DNA of 26,382 nt from Streptomyces sp. NRRL S-31 (GTDB taxonomy: Bacteria > Actinomycetota > Actinomycetes > Streptomycetales > Streptomycetaceae). The notes below the pieces were generated by a model. It worked only from the letters and a program-made list of their open reading frames with translations. It did no database searches and was not told the origin of the DNA. The position numbers and the translations under genes are program-made. Every line of letters starts with the position of its first letter. Position 1 is the stretch's first letter. Of this stretch, positions 15,296-22,734 are shown piece by piece. Location: NCBI RefSeq assembly GCF_000718775.1, contig NZ_JOCB01000112.1, positions 1-26,382 of the forward strand, written 5' to 3'.

Positions 15296-16314
15296 CCGCC
15301 CTCGACCTCGGACGCGCCGCGCTCGCCCCATGGCCGGCCGCCGCTCCGGCACCCACCGCTCCGGCACCCGCCGCTCCGGCCCGGCGGCCCGACGCCGCCG
15401 ACCTGCGCGCCGCCGCCGCCCGCATCGCCCCGTACGTGGTCCGCACGCCCCTGCTGCCCGGCCCGGCGACCGGCGCGCTCGGACCCGGCCTGCTGCTGAA
15501 GGCCGAACACCTCCAGTCCGGCGGCTCCTTCAAGACACGGGGCGCCGCCAACGCCGTCCTCACCCTGGGCGCCACCCGGATCGTCACCGGCTCCTCCGGG
15601 AACCACGCCATCGCGCTGGCCCGGCTGGCCCGCTCGCTCGACATCCGGCTCACCGTCGTCCTCGCGGCGGGAGCGGCACCGGCCAAGGCCGCCGCCGTCC
15701 GCGCCCTCGGCGCCGAGACCGTCCAGGTGCCCGGGGGCGTGGCCGAACGCGAGGAGCGCGCCCGCGCCCTGGCCGCCGAGCGGGACGCCGTCCTCGTCCC
15801 GTCGTCCGACCACCCCCTGGTGGTCGCCGGGGCGGGCACGGTCGGCGGCGAACTGCTGGCCGACGCGCCCGACACCGAGACCGTCTACGTGCCCACGGGC
15901 GGCGGCGGCCTCCTCGCGGGCGTCTGCCTGGCCGCCCTGCGCCATCCGGTACGAGTGGTGGGAGTGGAGCCGTCCCGCACCCCGCGCTACGCCCGCTCGC
16001 TGGCCGCCGGCCGTCCCGTCCAGCTGCCGCCCAGCACGACCGTCGCCGACGGCCTGCGCGGCCAGCGCCCCGGAACCGTCACCTACCCGATCATCCGCGA
16101 CCGCGTCGACGAGCTGATCGCCGTCGGTGACGCCGAGATCCTCGCCGCCGCCGCCCTGCTGCGCCGCCACGGCGTCGACGCCGAGCCGAGCGGAGCGGTC
16201 GCCCTGGCCGGAGCGCTGCGCGCCGGCCGCCGGGAACGGGCCGTGGCCATCGTCTCGGGCGGCAACACCCCCGCCCGCCTGCACGCCCTCCACCACGGCC
16301 CCGCCCGTCCCTAG
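15292..16314 (+). CDS. PLP-dependent serine/threonine dehydratase-like enzyme
   Basis: The 340-residue protein is a fold-type II PLP enzyme. The Schiff-base lysine is K81 in GGSFKTRGA. The phosphate or carboxylate loop is GSSGNHA (100-106), the glycine loop is PTGGGGLLAG (201-210), and SGGN at 322-325 closes the ring-nitrogen side. This pattern is that of threonine/serine dehydratases and serine racemases; it could make 2-ketobutyrate, racemise an amino acid, or do a beta-replacement. It lacks a C-terminal ACT regulatory domain, so a biosynthetic Ile role is less likely. Residues ~14-32 are an Ala/Pro linker coded by a 15-bp tandem repeat, unusual for this family. The ATG at 15292 overlaps the A-domain stop and has GGGAGG upstream. 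It probably supplies or alters the amino acid used by the A domain (inferred). Confidence 0.88.
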   Translation: MTALDLGRAALAPWPAAAPAPTAPAPAAPARRPDAADLRAAAARIAPYVVRTPLLPGPATGALGPGLLLKAEHLQSGGSFKTRGAANAVLTLGATRIVTGSSGNHAIALARLARSLDIRLTVVLAAGAAPAKAAAVRALGAETVQVPGGVAEREERARALAAERDAVLVPSSDHPLVVAGAGTVGGELLADAPDTETVYVPTGGGGLLAGVCLAALRHPVRVVGVEPSRTPRYARSLAAGRPVQLPPSTTVADGLRGQRPGTVTYPIIRDRVDELIAVGDAEILAAAALLRRHGVDAEPSGAVALAGALRAGRRERAVAIVSGGNTPARLHALHHGPARP

Positions 16315-16317
16315 ACC

Positions 16318-16370
16318 GACGGCCACGCCGTCACCGACCGACCGCCCGCACACCGACGGCCCAGGCCGTC
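16318..16370 (+). promoter_or_regulatory. Twin hairpins in a ~37-bp repeat between the PLP enzyme and carrier genes
   Basis: Two hairpins with the same arms lie in tandem: gacggc/gccgtc at 16318-16323/16327-16332 (loop cac) and at 16355-16360/16365-16370 (loop ccag). The surrounding ~37 bp (accgacggcc...gccgtcaccgaccgacc) is duplicated. They sit right after the PLP-enzyme stop in the only long gap of the operon. They may attenuate transcription or stabilise mRNA ends so that the carrier protein and LanB2 are made at different levels. Confidence 0.5.
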
Positions 16371-16436
16371 ACCGACCGACCCACCCGAGAACCGACATCC
16401 CGTCACCGCACCGTCCTACACACGAGGAGTACCGCC

Positions 16437-16709
16437 ATGACCGCGAACACCGCCACCGCCCCCGCCATCGCCGCCCCCGCCGCCACGGTCGACCTGCTCG
16501 TCGGCATCTTCCGGGACGTGCTGAGCCTGCCCGAGCTGACCTGCGACACCGACTTCTACGAGGCGGGCGGTGACTCGCTCACCGCCTTCCAGATCACCGG
16601 CCGCCTCCAGGAACTCCTGCGCGCGGACGTCCCGGTCTCGCTGGTCTTCGCCTACCCCACGCCGCGCGAACTGGCCGAGGTCGTCGAAGCGGACTACGGC
16701 ACCGTCTGA
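16437..16709 (+). CDS. Stand-alone peptidyl/acyl carrier protein
   Basis: The 90-residue protein is a free thiolation domain. The phosphopantetheine attachment site is Ser47 in AGGDSLTAFQI, after TDFYE, and the helix-II/III pattern (LQELLRADVPVSLVFAYPTPRELAEVVE) is typical. Residues 1-17 are an Ala/Thr-rich tail. The ATG at 16437 has GAGGAG seven bases upstream. It should be primed by the PPTase at 10156-10938 and loaded by the A domain at 13808-15295. No condensation or thioesterase domain is encoded nearby, so the loaded amino acid must leave by another enzyme. The flanking LanB-like proteins are the best candidates (inference). Confidence 0.95.
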   Translation: MTANTATAPAIAAPAATVDLLVGIFRDVLSLPELTCDTDFYEAGGDSLTAFQITGRLQELLRADVPVSLVFAYPTPRELAEVVEADYGTV

Positions 16710-16781
16710 CCGGCCCCGCGACCGCACCGGTCCGCACCGGTCCGCATCGTCCACCCCGCGCTCACCAAGGAGAGCCGTGCC

Positions 16782-19091
16782 ATGACCGAAGACCTCGAGC
16801 CGTCCCTCGGCCGCTGGCGGCTGTGGGACCAGTTCGCCCTGCGCGGGCCGGGCTTCCCCGCCGACGGCGTGCTGCGCCTCGCCCCCGCCGGCCTGGCGCA
16901 GGCGGCCGACAAGTTCGGCACCGACGACCCCCTCGACGGCGACCGCTGGGCGGACTTCGCCCACCTCTTCGCGGACGCCGCCGTGCAGACCGCGCGGACC
17001 CTCCAGGACATCGCCCGCGACCCGGCCTTCCGGGAAGCGGTGGCCTGGCAGAACCGGCCGGTGCTCGCCTCCGGCATCGCGCCGTTCCTGCGCTGGACCC
17101 CGGGCCGGGACAACCGCAGCAGCATGCCCCGCCAGCGTGAGGAACTGGTCGCGCACTACTGGCAGCGGTTCTGCGTGAAGAACGACACCATCGGGTTCTT
17201 CGGCCCGGTGGGCTGGGGCCGCTGGGACCCGGCCGTGCGCGGCCTCGCCGTCGACCCCGGCCGGGGGCTGACGGAGACCTCGACCGTGTACTGGGCGAGC
17301 TGGGGCCTCGACGCGCTGGCGCGGACCCTGGACGCCGAGCCCGGCCTGCGCGAGTGGATCGCCCCGCGCCGGGTGCCCTTCGTCGCCCTGGAAGGCGACC
17401 GGGTCCGGGTGCCGGGCCGGCGCCCGGTGGAGGTGTCCGCGCCGGAGGCGGCCGTCCTCGCCCGCTGCGACGGTGTCCGCCCGGCCCGCGGCATCGCAGA
17501 CGAACTGCCCGGCACCGACGTGCCCGCCGTGCTGGCCGGCCTGGTGGCCCGCCGCTGGGTCGTGTGGCGGCTGGAGGTTCCCGCCGGCACCCACCCCGAC
17601 CGGGCCCTGCGGACCTGGCTGGAGTCCGTCGGCGCGCCCGGGCCGCGCCGGCGGGGGCTGGCCGCGCTGGACCGGCTGGAGGAGGGCCGCGCCCGGGTGG
17701 CGGCCGCCCGCGGCGTGGACGAGCTGGTCGAGGCGATGGCGGCGCTGGAGCGGGACTTCACCGACCTGACCGCCACGGCCGCCGTGCGCGAGAAGTCCGG
17801 GACGACGGCACCGTGCCGGGCACTGGTGTACTCCGACACCCGCCGCTCGGCCACCGTCCGGCTCGGCCCGGCCGTGCTCGACGCGCTGCGCCCGCTGCGG
17901 CTGCTGATGGACAGCGCCGGCTGGCTCACCGCCGGGCTCGCCGCCGCGGTCGGCGACGAGGCCCGCCGGGTGTACGACCGGCTCGCCGCCGAGGGCCGGG
18001 TCGATCTGGCGTCGTTCTGGTTCGCGTGCCTGCCGGTGCTGCACGGCACCGCGCGCGACACCGCCACCGCGCTCCAGCGGGAGTTCGCCACGCGCTGGCA
18101 GCGTGTCCTCGCGGCCCCGGCGGACGCCCGCCGGGTCACCGTACGGTCGGCGGACATCGAGCCGGCCGTGCGGGCGGAGTTCGGCGACCGGGCCGGAGGC
18201 TGGACGGCGGCCCGCTATCTGAGCCCGGACCTGATGATCGCCGCCGACGGGCCGGAGGCGGTGGCGCGCGGCGACTTCACCGCCGTGCTCGGCGAACTCC
18301 ACGTCGCGTCCAACACCCTGGGCGCCTCCCTCTTCACCCATCAGCACCCGGACGTGGCCGAGCTGTTCCGGCTCACCGACCGCGACCACCCGGGTCCGCG
18401 CCTGATGCCCCTGATACCCAAGGAGCACCGGGCACGCCTGTCGGCGCGGGTCCGGCACACGCTGGTGCGCCCCGAGGACCACCAGGTCGCCCTCGCCGAC
18501 TTCACCGCCGACCCGGCCCGCCCCCGGGTCGTGCGCAGCGCCGACGCGACGGTGCGGGAGGACGGCGGCGACCTCGTCGTACGGCTCCCGGACGGCTCGC
18601 GGTTCCCGGTGGCCGACGTGTTCTCGCACGTGCTGACCACCCTGGTGATGGACCTCGTGCGGGTCCTGCCCCAGGCGGACCACACCCCCCGGGTCACCGT
18701 CGACCGTCTGGTGATCGCCCGGGAGACCTGGCGGACGGCCGCGGCCGGCGCGGAGTTCGCCGACGACCGCGACGAGGCCCGGCGCTTCGTGCGGGCCCGC
18801 CGCTGGCGTGCCGGACTGGGGCTGCCCCGCCATGTGTTCGTCGTCTCCCCGACCGAGTCCCGGCCCTTCTACGTCGACTTCGACAGCCCCGTCTACGTCA
18901 CCATCCTCGCCAAGGCGCTGCGCCGGCTGGCCCGCACGGACCCGGAGGGCGTCGTCACGATCACCGAGATGCTGCCGACCCCGGAACAGAGCTGGCTCAC
19001 CGACGACCAGGGCCGCCGGTACACCTCGGAGCTGCGCTTCGTGGCGCACGACTCGGCACCGGACCCCTCGGTCCCGGCGGCACGGCGCTGA
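16782..19091 (+). CDS. LanB-like protein 2 (glutamylation-type domain only)
   Basis: This 769-residue paralogue of the product of 11484-13808 is similar along its whole length (roughly 55% identical by eye). It has the same family marks: ALRGPGFPADGVLRL near the N terminus, RFCVKNDTIGFFGPVGWG at 129-146, FYVDFDSP, and EMLPTPEQ at 729 followed by RRYTSELR. It too lacks the LanB elimination domain and has R129-x3-K133-x-D135 in place of R-x3-R-x-T. The ATG at 16782 has AAGGAG nine bases upstream. It is the last gene of the operon and is convergent with corA. Two copies suggest two successive transfers, two acceptors, or a heterodimer. A 107-bp block is nearly identical in DNA to copy 1, suggesting gene conversion. 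Confidence 0.85.
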   Translation: MTEDLEPSLGRWRLWDQFALRGPGFPADGVLRLAPAGLAQAADKFGTDDPLDGDRWADFAHLFADAAVQTARTLQDIARDPAFREAVAWQNRPVLASGIAPFLRWTPGRDNRSSMPRQREELVAHYWQRFCVKNDTIGFFGPVGWGRWDPAVRGLAVDPGRGLTETSTVYWASWGLDALARTLDAEPGLREWIAPRRVPFVALEGDRVRVPGRRPVEVSAPEAAVLARCDGVRPARGIADELPGTDVPAVLAGLVARRWVVWRLEVPAGTHPDRALRTWLESVGAPGPRRRGLAALDRLEEGRARVAAARGVDELVEAMAALERDFTDLTATAAVREKSGTTAPCRALVYSDTRRSATVRLGPAVLDALRPLRLLMDSAGWLTAGLAAAVGDEARRVYDRLAAEGRVDLASFWFACLPVLHGTARDTATALQREFATRWQRVLAAPADARRVTVRSADIEPAVRAEFGDRAGGWTAARYLSPDLMIAADGPEAVARGDFTAVLGELHVASNTLGASLFTHQHPDVAELFRLTDRDHPGPRLMPLIPKEHRARLSARVRHTLVRPEDHQVALADFTADPARPRVVRSADATVREDGGDLVVRLPDGSRFPVADVFSHVLTTLVMDLVRVLPQADHTPRVTVDRLVIARETWRTAAAGAEFADDRDEARRFVRARRWRAGLGLPRHVFVVSPTESRPFYVDFDSPVYVTILAKALRRLARTDPEGVVTITEMLPTPEQSWLTDDQGRRYTSELRFVAHDSAPDPSVPAARR

Positions 19092-19114
19092 CCGGCCCCG
19101 GCGTCCCGGGCCGG
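19092..19114 (+). terminator. Hairpin terminator at the end of the LanB/A/carrier operon
   Basis: The arms ccggccc (19092-19098) and gggccgg (19108-19114) pair across a 9-nt loop directly after the LanB2 stop. It lies in the 48-bp gap between convergent genes and could end transcription from both sides. There is no U tract. Confidence 0.45.
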
Positions 19115-19139
19115 CGGCGGCCCAGGGGGCGCGGCGCGG

Positions 19140-20129
19140 TCAGAGCCAGCCGTTGCGGCGGAAGGACCGGTAGAGGAGGCCCGCCCCGACCGCCATCAGG
19201 GCCAGCGCGCACGGGTACCCGTAGCGCCAGTCCAGCTCGGGCATGTGGTCGAAGTTCATGCCGTAGACGCCGGCGACCAGGGTGGGGATGGCGAGGATGG
19301 CCGCCCAGGCGCTGATGCGGCGCATGTCGTCGTTCTGCCAGGTGCTCACCTTCGCCAGGTGCGCGTCGAGGACGGAACCGAGCAGGTCGTCCAGGGCGCG
19401 GACCTCCGTGTCGGTGCGGGTGAGGTGGTCGGCGACATCCCGGAAGTACGGCGCCACCTGGCGCGGCCAGTCGTCGCGCTGCCCGGTGAAGCTCTGCACG
19501 ACGGGCAGCAACGGCTGGACGGCGTCCCGGAACTCCACCACCTCCCGCTTGAGCGAGTAGATCCGCTCCGTCAGGTCGTCCCGGGCCGGCGAGAACACGC
19601 ACCGCTCCAGCTCGGTCAGGTCGGCGCGCACCTGGACCGCCGCGTCCGCGTAGGCGTCGACGATCACGTCGCACACCGCGTGCAGGACGCCGGCCGGGCC
19701 CAGCCGCGCCATCTCCGGCTGCTCCGCGAGGCGGCGGGCCGCCTGCTCCGTGGGGTCGTCGCCGCCGTGGCGCACGGTGAGGGCGAAGGCCGGGCCGAGG
19801 AAGATCATCACCTCGCCGGTCTCCACGTCGGAGGTCCGCTCGACGAACCACAGCGTCTTCGCGGCGACCGCGAGCACGTCGCCGTAGCGTTCCTGCTTGG
19901 GCCGCTGGTGGGCCTGGACGGCGTCCTCGACGGCCAGCGGATGCAGGCCAAGACGGGCGCCCAGCCGCTGGAGGTCGTCGGGCCGGGGCCGGTCCACGCG
20001 GATCCAGGCGAACTCGCCCGGTCCCAGCCGGTCGAGCCGGTCCAGGACGGCCTTGCAGCCGCCGTCGTCCCGCGCGCAGTCGATCCGCTCCGCGTCACCT
20101 GTCTGTTCCTGGTAGATCACGCACTCCAT
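19140..20129 (-). CDS. corA: CorA-family magnesium/cobalt transporter
   Basis: The 329-residue protein has a large acidic cytoplasmic N-terminal part followed by a long helix and two C-terminal membrane helices (about 270-287 and 305-321). The diagnostic YGMNF motif (G290-M291-N292) lies between them, followed by the acidic HMPEL loop. CorA forms a pentameric channel for Mg2+ (also Co2+ or Ni2+) in the inner membrane. The length and motif fit the family. It converges on the LanB operon and most likely marks the end of the biosynthetic region. No strong Shine-Dalgarno sequence is visible before the ATG at 20129. Confidence 0.93.
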   Translation of the reverse strand: MECVIYQEQTGDAERIDCARDDGGCKAVLDRLDRLGPGEFAWIRVDRPRPDDLQRLGARLGLHPLAVEDAVQAHQRPKQERYGDVLAVAAKTLWFVERTSDVETGEVMIFLGPAFALTVRHGGDDPTEQAARRLAEQPEMARLGPAGVLHAVCDVIVDAYADAAVQVRADLTELERCVFSPARDDLTERIYSLKREVVEFRDAVQPLLPVVQSFTGQRDDWPRQVAPYFRDVADHLTRTDTEVRALDDLLGSVLDAHLAKVSTWQNDDMRRISAWAAILAIPTLVAGVYGMNFDHMPELDWRYGYPCALALMAVGAGLLYRSFRRNGWL

Positions 20130-20687
20130 GCCCTACCGGATGCTTCCCCGAGCGCGTTCCATGCCCGCCGGGCACCACGGACGTCCCCCGGCCCGCACCG
20201 ACCCCCCCTCGCCGGACCGGGGGAGTGAGCGCCGCCGCGACGCCGATGAGCGACAGCAAGCACGTGCGGGTGGGCCGCACGGCACCCCGTCGGGCGGCCG
20301 GGGCCGGGGCCGATGCGGGGGGCCGGGCCCAGCGGAAGGCCGCCGCGCGGACGGAGGAGCCGAGGGCACAGGCGGCGGGGCGTGCCGACGCGGCCGCAGA
20401 TCTGGCGCGGCGGGCCCGCCGGAGGCCGCCTGAACCGGTCGGGAAACGAGGCGGGGCGGGGCGCCGGGCGGGCCCGCGCCAGGCCGGCCCGCTGACCGGC
20501 TGATCGGCCGACGGACGGTTCCCCGGGCGGGCCGCCGGGACGCCGGGGCCCGGCAGCCACCGGCGGCCCCGCCGCACCGACCGGCATGATCCCGCGGCCC
20601 CGTGTGGAACACCCCGGCCGGGGGCACCGGGATGTCCGAGGTGTTCCCCTGACACGGGGGACGCGCGCCCGAGGGTTGGGAGGGCAC
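20130..20687. other. Divergent intergenic region between corA and the YihY/BrkB gene
   Basis: This 558-bp stretch separates two divergent membrane-protein genes. Its translations are Arg/Ala/Pro-rich without family signals, so I call no gene. The right end holds a long inverted repeat (20598-20659) next to the YihY start. Promoters for both genes should be here but are not clear by eye. Confidence 0.55.
20598..20659 (+). promoter_or_regulatory. Long interrupted inverted repeat upstream of the YihY/BrkB gene
   Basis: The left arm ccccgtgt + ggaacacc (20598-20613) is complementary to ggtgttcc (20640-20647) and acacgggg (20652-20659), giving 16 bp with a 4-nt bulge (cctg). The 26-nt loop can itself fold (ccgg/ccgg). 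It ends 28 nt before the ATG at 20688. It could be a 5'-leader RNA hairpin or a double-arm operator. Confidence 0.55.
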
Positions 20688-21695
20688 ATGGACGTGCTGG
20701 CCCGGCTGGACCGATATCAGCGACGGCACCGCTGGGCAGGGATGCCGCTCGCGGTCGTGTACAAGTTCTTCGACGACCAGTCGACGTACCTGGCCGCACT
20801 GCTGGCGTACTACGGCTTCGTCTCCCTCTTCCCGCTGCTGCTGTTCCTGGTGGCCATCCTCAGCGGCGCCCTGCACGGCAATCCGCAGATGCAGCACTCG
20901 GTGCTCCACTCGGCGCTGGGCGAGTTCCCGGTGATCGGCGACCAACTCGGCCAGAACATCCACTCCTTCCACGGCAGCGGCGCCGCCGTCGCCGTCGGTG
21001 TGGCCGGCAGCGTGTACGGTGCCCTCGGGGTCGCCCAGGCGGTCCAGCACGCACTGAACAAGATCTTCGCGGTGCCGCGGCACGCCCGGCCCGACCCGCT
21101 GCGCTCGCGGGCCAGGGGCCTGTACTTCCTGCTCCTGCTCGCGGCCGGTCTGGTGCTGACGACCGCGCTGTCCACCGCCGAGTCCGCCGCCTCCCTCTTC
21201 GGTACCCGCCTGGCCGTCGGCATCCGGATCGCCGTGGGGATCGCCGGCATCGTCCTCAACGCCGCGCTCCTCCTGCTCAGCTACCGGCTCATGACCCGGC
21301 GCAAGCTGCCCCTGCGCCTGACCTACGGGCCGGCCCTGGGCGCCGCCTGCGCCTGGCAGGCGTTGCAGTGGGGCGGTTCGTACTACGTCGGCCATGTGCT
21401 GCGCGGCGCCACGGCGACCTACGGCATGTTCGGCATCGTGCTCGGCCTGCTCGCCTGGATCTACCTCGCCGCCCTCGTGTACCTCGCCACGGCGGAGATC
21501 GTCGCCGTACGGTGCCTGAGGCTGTGGCCGCGCAGCCTGCTGACCCCCTTCACCGACCGCGTCCACCTGGCCACGGGCGACCTGCGCGCCTACCGCTCCT
21601 ACGCCACCACCGAGTCCTTCAAGGGCTTCGAGAAGATCGACGTCCGCTTCGGCGATCCCCCGCCGCCCGCCGTGGGCGACAAGGGACCGCCGTGA
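20688..21695 (+). CDS. YihY/BrkB family inner-membrane protein
   Basis: This 335-residue protein has the YihY/BrkB pattern: VYKFFDDQSTYLAALLAYYGFVSLFPLLL in short form near residues 23-50, five or six hydrophobic helices, and AWQALQWGGSYYVGHVL followed by YGMFGIVLGLLAWIYLAALVYLATAEI. The biochemical role of the family is not settled. I chose the ATG at 20688 because GGGAGG lies a few bases upstream; the same frame opens at 20586, but that extension crosses the inverted repeat and has no family sequence. It converges on the MerR gene with a 19-bp gap. Confidence 0.9.
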   Translation: MDVLARLDRYQRRHRWAGMPLAVVYKFFDDQSTYLAALLAYYGFVSLFPLLLFLVAILSGALHGNPQMQHSVLHSALGEFPVIGDQLGQNIHSFHGSGAAVAVGVAGSVYGALGVAQAVQHALNKIFAVPRHARPDPLRSRARGLYFLLLLAAGLVLTTALSTAESAASLFGTRLAVGIRIAVGIAGIVLNAALLLLSYRLMTRRKLPLRLTYGPALGAACAWQALQWGGSYYVGHVLRGATATYGMFGIVLGLLAWIYLAALVYLATAEIVAVRCLRLWPRSLLTPFTDRVHLATGDLRAYRSYATTESFKGFEKIDVRFGDPPPPAVGDKGPP

Positions 21696-21714
21696 AGCGT
21701 CCGGGCCCGTCCGG

Positions 21715-22536
21715 TCAGCCCCCGGTCACCGGTGCCTGGAGTTCCGTGACCCAGTCCGCGCGGTCGTCGGGGCACTCCAGGCTGACCTCACGGGGGTAGC
21801 CGGCCGCCCGGTGGCCGTGGGCGTCGATCCAGCGGGCCAGGGTCTGGGCGGTGGGGAGCACCGTGTCCATCGGGCCGCGGTGCACGATGGTCGCCGCCCG
21901 GTCGAGGGCCGGCAGGTCGAGCACGCGGAACGCACCGTCGTACAGCGGGGCGGACACCTGTACGGCGGCGTGGACGCGGATCCGGCCGCCGCCCTCCGGA
22001 GCGTCCTCGTAGGAGGCGATGCCGGGGCCGGTGGGGGTGATGCCCGCCGCCTCCAGATGCCGGAACAGCTCCTGGTAGAGCGGGCCGATGACCGGGCCGA
22101 TGTCCTCCGGGTCGAAACTCGCGGCGGTGGCGGTCAGCTCGGCCACCCGGACGGCGGGAACGTGCTTGACGACGACGTCGTTGGTGGGCATGCGCCCCTC
22201 ACTCTCGATCGCTCGGAGCCGCGCCTCGACCTGGACCAGCCGGGCCGCCGCGGCGGCCATGACCGTCTCCAGTTCCGCGCGCCGCAGCCGCAGCATGCCG
22301 CGCAGTTCCCCGGCGCCGACCTTCTCGTCCACGATGTCCCGGACCTGCCGGAGGGTGAAACCGAGGTCCTTCAGCGCGATGATCCGGTTCAGGCGGGCCA
22401 GTTGGGCGGCGGTGTAGTAGCGGTAGCCGCTCGTGGGGTCGACGTGGGCCGGGCGCAGCAGTCCGGTGGCGTCGTAGTGACGCAGCATCCGAACCGAGAC
22501 GCGGCCGTGGCGGGCGAAGTCTCCGATGGTGAACAT
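21715..22536 (-). CDS. MerR family regulator with GyrI-like effector domain
   Basis: The 273-residue protein has an N-terminal MerR winged helix (FTIGDFARHGRVSVRMLRHYD, then TGLLRP and YRYYTAAQLARL), a dimer coiled coil (about 75-115) and a C-terminal GyrI/BltR-like ligand domain (about 120-273). Such proteins bend DNA at promoters with long -35/-10 spacing and often sense drugs or other small organics. The ATG at 22536 has GGGAG five bases upstream; an earlier in-frame start at 22563 lacks one. The target is unknown. Confidence 0.93.
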   Translation of the reverse strand: MFTIGDFARHGRVSVRMLRHYDATGLLRPAHVDPTSGYRYYTAAQLARLNRIIALKDLGFTLRQVRDIVDEKVGAGELRGMLRLRRAELETVMAAAAARLVQVEARLRAIESEGRMPTNDVVVKHVPAVRVAELTATAASFDPEDIGPVIGPLYQELFRHLEAAGITPTGPGIASYEDAPEGGGRIRVHAAVQVSAPLYDGAFRVLDLPALDRAATIVHRGPMDTVLPTAQTLARWIDAHGHRAAGYPREVSLECPDDRADWVTELQAPVTGG

Positions 22537-22706
22537 GATGGCTCCCAGCCGACCGCCTGACACGGTGTGAGGGTCAAGGCGAGGGCCGGGCGGTGGTCAC
22601 CCGGCGTACGGCGGGGGACGCCCGGCCCGGTCCGCCGCCCCGAGGCGTCGGCCCCGCCCCGCACAGATTACCGACAGCGACGCGCGGGGCCCGCGGGCAC
22701 CGGGGA

Positions 22707-22721
22707 GAGCCCCGCGGGCTC
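22707..22721 (-). terminator. Short hairpin after the PP2C phosphatase gene
   Basis: The arms gagccc (22707-22712) and gggctc (22716-22721) pair around a 3-nt loop, 13 nt past the stop of the gene reading leftward. GC-rich with no U tract; a likely weak terminator before the MerR gene. Confidence 0.35.
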
Positions 22722-22734
22722 CGCCCGGGACGCC

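Noticed and set aside
11484..19091. Annotation of the two LanB-like genes as full lantibiotic dehydratases
   Set aside because: Both end after the glutamylation-type domain, and no elimination domain is encoded in the window.
20225..20503. 92-residue basic Ala/Arg/Gly-rich ORF between corA and the YihY gene
   Set aside because: No usable ribosome binding site, no family sequence, and a composition expected by chance at this GC content.
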